In this document: positions 62,410-64,000 of the stretch, piece after piece
Numbering within the stretch: position 1 is the first letter of the stretch
Layout: each line of letters begins with the position of its first letter
Source: Flavobacteriales bacterium
GTDB lineage: Bacteria; Bacteroidota; Bacteroidia; Flavobacteriales_D; CAJJDF01
Direction of reading: 5' to 3'
Length of the DNA: 64,000 bases
Assembly (NCBI GenBank): GCA_018609055.1
Contig: JABAYJ010000007.1
Span: 1 to 64,000, forward strand
Notes under the pieces: model-generated
What the model saw: the letters and a program-made list of their open reading frames with translations, nothing else
Databases searched by the model: none
Told to the model about the DNA's origin: nothing
Translations under genes and position numbers: made by a program

Positions 62410-63780
62410 ATGAAAAGAATAATTACTTTGCTAGCAGTAGCACTTACTGCAAATTTATCAATCTCTCAGGTGGTTTTCCAAAGTGACCTGTCTGCATGGG
62501 ATACAGTTGGAAATCCAACAGATTTTTTTGGTGGAAGAACTAGTATTTCTGCAGCAAGTGTTACAGAAGTAACAACTGGAGCAATTCACGGAACTTCATT
62601 TGCTAATATAATTAATTCAGGATCTGGTCACAAGAGATTGACTACTCAAGCAATTACAGTTGTGCCAGGTAGTACATACATTATTGAAATGTGGATTGCT
62701 GGGACTGCAGCTGATTTAAGAGTTAATTATTATGATTTGACAAACTCTTCATATGGAACATATACTTCTTACCAAACTGTTTCTGGTACTGCTTTAACTA
62801 AGTATACTGATTCAATAGTTGCCCCTGTTGGTTGTACTAGTATTGAGTACATTATGTCATTAAGAAATACTACTGCTTTAGGAATTGGCCTTGATTCAGT
62901 TTCGATTTCTGGTGTAGTTGGACCCCCAGCACCTGCTTTGACTTATACTGCTAGAACTATTTACGAAGTTCAATATACTACTTCTGCATCAGGAGACTCT
63001 CCATTTGAAGATTCTTTAGTAGAGCTTACTGGAACTGTAACAGGAGTTTCAACTGACTCAAGAGCTGCTGGATATTTTATTCAAGATTCTGCTTCTGCTT
63101 GGAATGGTATTTTTATTGCTGACGGAAGAAATATTCCAACAAGAGGTGATATTGTAACTGTAAGTGGTGAGATAACAGAAAACTATGACAATACTCAAAT
63201 GAAGTCAATTGATACTATGATTCTTGTGTCTTCAGGAAATCCTGAGCCAGCTTCAATAACTTTAACAAGTGCTACGGCATCTGATGAAATGTATGAAGGA
63301 GTATTAGTAAAAGTATCTTCAGTAATGTGTGTGGATACAGTTGTAAGATATGGTGAGTGGCTTATGGCAGGATCTGGAATTGATACGTTAATGGTAGATG
63401 ATTTATTACTTGACACAACTTTTAACCCAGTTTTACACCAAGGTTATGATGTTACAGGAGTATTATTTTATTCTTTCAGCAACTTCAAAGTAGAGCCAAG
63501 AGATTCAGCTGATATAGTTCAAAACTTAACTATTTCATTATACGAATTAAACAAAACTCTTGAGTTTTCTGTTTATCCTAACCCTGTAAACGAAATGTTT
63601 ACTATTTCAGGAGTTAACTTAGAAAGAGCTGATATTTATACTACTACTGGGAAATTAGTAAAGTCTGTATCTCTTAATGCGATTAACACAATAGATGTTT
63701 CAGAATTATCTAATGGTGTATATGTTGTAAGAGTAATTTCAGGAGATAATGCTGGAGTTTCTAGATTTGTAAAGCAGTAA
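62410..63780 (+). CDS. T9SS-exported protein with OB-fold (YhcR/DUF5689-like) domain, 456 aa
   Basis: A signal peptide (MKRIITLLAVALTANLSISQ) precedes a jelly-roll-like domain (about 20-170). An OB-fold segment follows (about 195-320; ELTGTVTGVSTDSRAAGYFIQD and GIFIADG), a nucleic-acid-binding-like fold seen in secreted nucleases, though no nuclease domain is here. A C-terminal type A sorting domain ends the protein (VYPNPVNEMFTIS, GVYVVRVISGDNAGVSRFVKQ). The gene that begins at 63,893 starts with similar sequence, so these are tandem paralogs. Confidence 0.8.
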   Translation: MKRIITLLAVALTANLSISQVVFQSDLSAWDTVGNPTDFFGGRTSISAASVTEVTTGAIHGTSFANIINSGSGHKRLTTQAITVVPGSTYIIEMWIAGTAADLRVNYYDLTNSSYGTYTSYQTVSGTALTKYTDSIVAPVGCTSIEYIMSLRNTTALGIGLDSVSISGVVGPPAPALTYTARTIYEVQYTTSASGDSPFEDSLVELTGTVTGVSTDSRAAGYFIQDSASAWNGIFIADGRNIPTRGDIVTVSGEITENYDNTQMKSIDTMILVSSGNPEPASITLTSATASDEMYEGVLVKVSSVMCVDTVVRYGEWLMAGSGIDTLMVDDLLLDTTFNPVLHQGYDVTGVLFYSFSNFKVEPRDSADIVQNLTISLYELNKTLEFSVYPNPVNEMFTISGVNLERADIYTTTGKLVKSVSLNAINTIDVSELSNGVYVVRVISGDNAGVSRFVKQ

Positions 63781-63803
63781 GCTTTCTGCACTATATATTT
63801 TTT

Positions 63804-63839
63804 AAAAATTGCTTGTGGATAACGCAAGCAATTTTTTTA
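63804..63839 (+). terminator. Terminator of the 62,410 gene
   Basis: ATTGCTTG and CAAGCAAT form the stem around a 9-base loop, followed by a T-run. Confidence 0.85.
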
Positions 63840-63892
63840 TGCCTTAAATTAAATATTATAGCTAAATTGTAGAATTATTTAATATCAACATT

Positions 63893-64000
63893 ATGAAAAA
63901 AACAATTACTCTAATTTGCTTATTATCAATAATAAGTTTTGCTAATGCACAAATAATTTTCCAAAGTACCTTTCAAAATTGGTCTAATGGAGTACCAATA
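63893..64000 (+). CDS. Partial exported protein, runs off the window
   Basis: The first 36 codons encode a signal peptide (MKKTITLICLLSIISFANAQ) and then IIFQSTFQNWSNGVP, similar to the VVFQSDLSAWDTVGNP start of the 62,410 protein. It is probably a T9SS paralog continuing beyond the right edge. Confidence 0.75.
   Translation, partial: MKKTITLICLLSIISFANAQIIFQSTFQNWSNGVPI

Noticed and set aside
1..64000. tRNA or rRNA genes
   Set aside because: Scanning intergenic regions by eye found no cloverleaf-compatible sequence with GGTTCGAAT-type T-loop, and no rRNA segment.

Overview
The window looks like a low-GC Bacteroidota chromosome, most probably Flavobacteriales. The evidence is several exported proteins with type IX secretion (T9SS) C-terminal sorting domains, a Rho factor with a long disordered insertion, -7 promoter boxes of the TAnnTTTG type, and family-typical neighbours such as rho next to DUF4293/DUF4199 proteins and ileS-dksA-like-lspA. 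The family-level assignment is inference. I found no rRNA, no tRNA and no CRISPR array.

Left part, about 1-23,600: an accessory, heavily rearranged region. It opens with two small unknown genes between short palindromic borders. A relic of a Lon-like peptidase follows, then a tightly coupled pair: a 1405-residue RecQ-type helicase carrying an N-terminal Vsr/DUF559-like nuclease motif, and a coiled-coil protein with a C-terminal membrane anchor. I regard this pair as the best candidate for an undescribed, probably anti-phage, system. Around it lie decaying pieces: an HNH-nuclease N-terminus, a restriction-enzyme-like pseudogene, an IS6-family transposase relic, duplicated zinc-ribbon genes and duplicated leader fragments. 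Two intact operons stand out. One (12,883-16,171) encodes a TerB/zinc-ribbon protein, an SPFH protein with a GYF_2 domain, a second GYF_2 protein and two small membrane proteins. The other (19,044-23,309) encodes four exported proteins including a DUF6175-type protein. Directly after it lies a deletion relic that preserves only the first and last pieces of a second copy of the TerB-SPFH-GYF operon.

Right part, about 23,600-64,000: mostly core chromosome. It holds a MazG-like pyrophosphohydrolase, a Dus enzyme, RlmF, an AA10 lytic polysaccharide monooxygenase, a phosphopantetheinyl transferase, AhcY, a class III cyclase-like protein, Ppx, a phospholipid-precursor operon (acyltransferase, GpsA, asparaginase, PlsC), an HtrA/DegP protease, a PAS/HTH regulator, IleRS, a DksA-like protein, LspA, a cation/proton antiporter, an EamA transporter, Rho, three paralogous LamG/T9SS surface proteins, RlmA-like methyltransferase, Tpx, an IcmF-type acyl-CoA mutase, a lytic transglycosylase, an Smr protein and the start of a T9SS gene pair.

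Recurring themes: three genes are broken by a one-base change in a homopolymer (16,638-16,645; 53,744-53,751; 55,444-55,449), and each is restored exactly by removing or adding one base. IleRS has a swapped active-site HIGH motif (GIHH), the signature described for mupirocin-hyper-resistant IleRS2 enzymes. All assignments come from reading motifs by eye; no database search was run.
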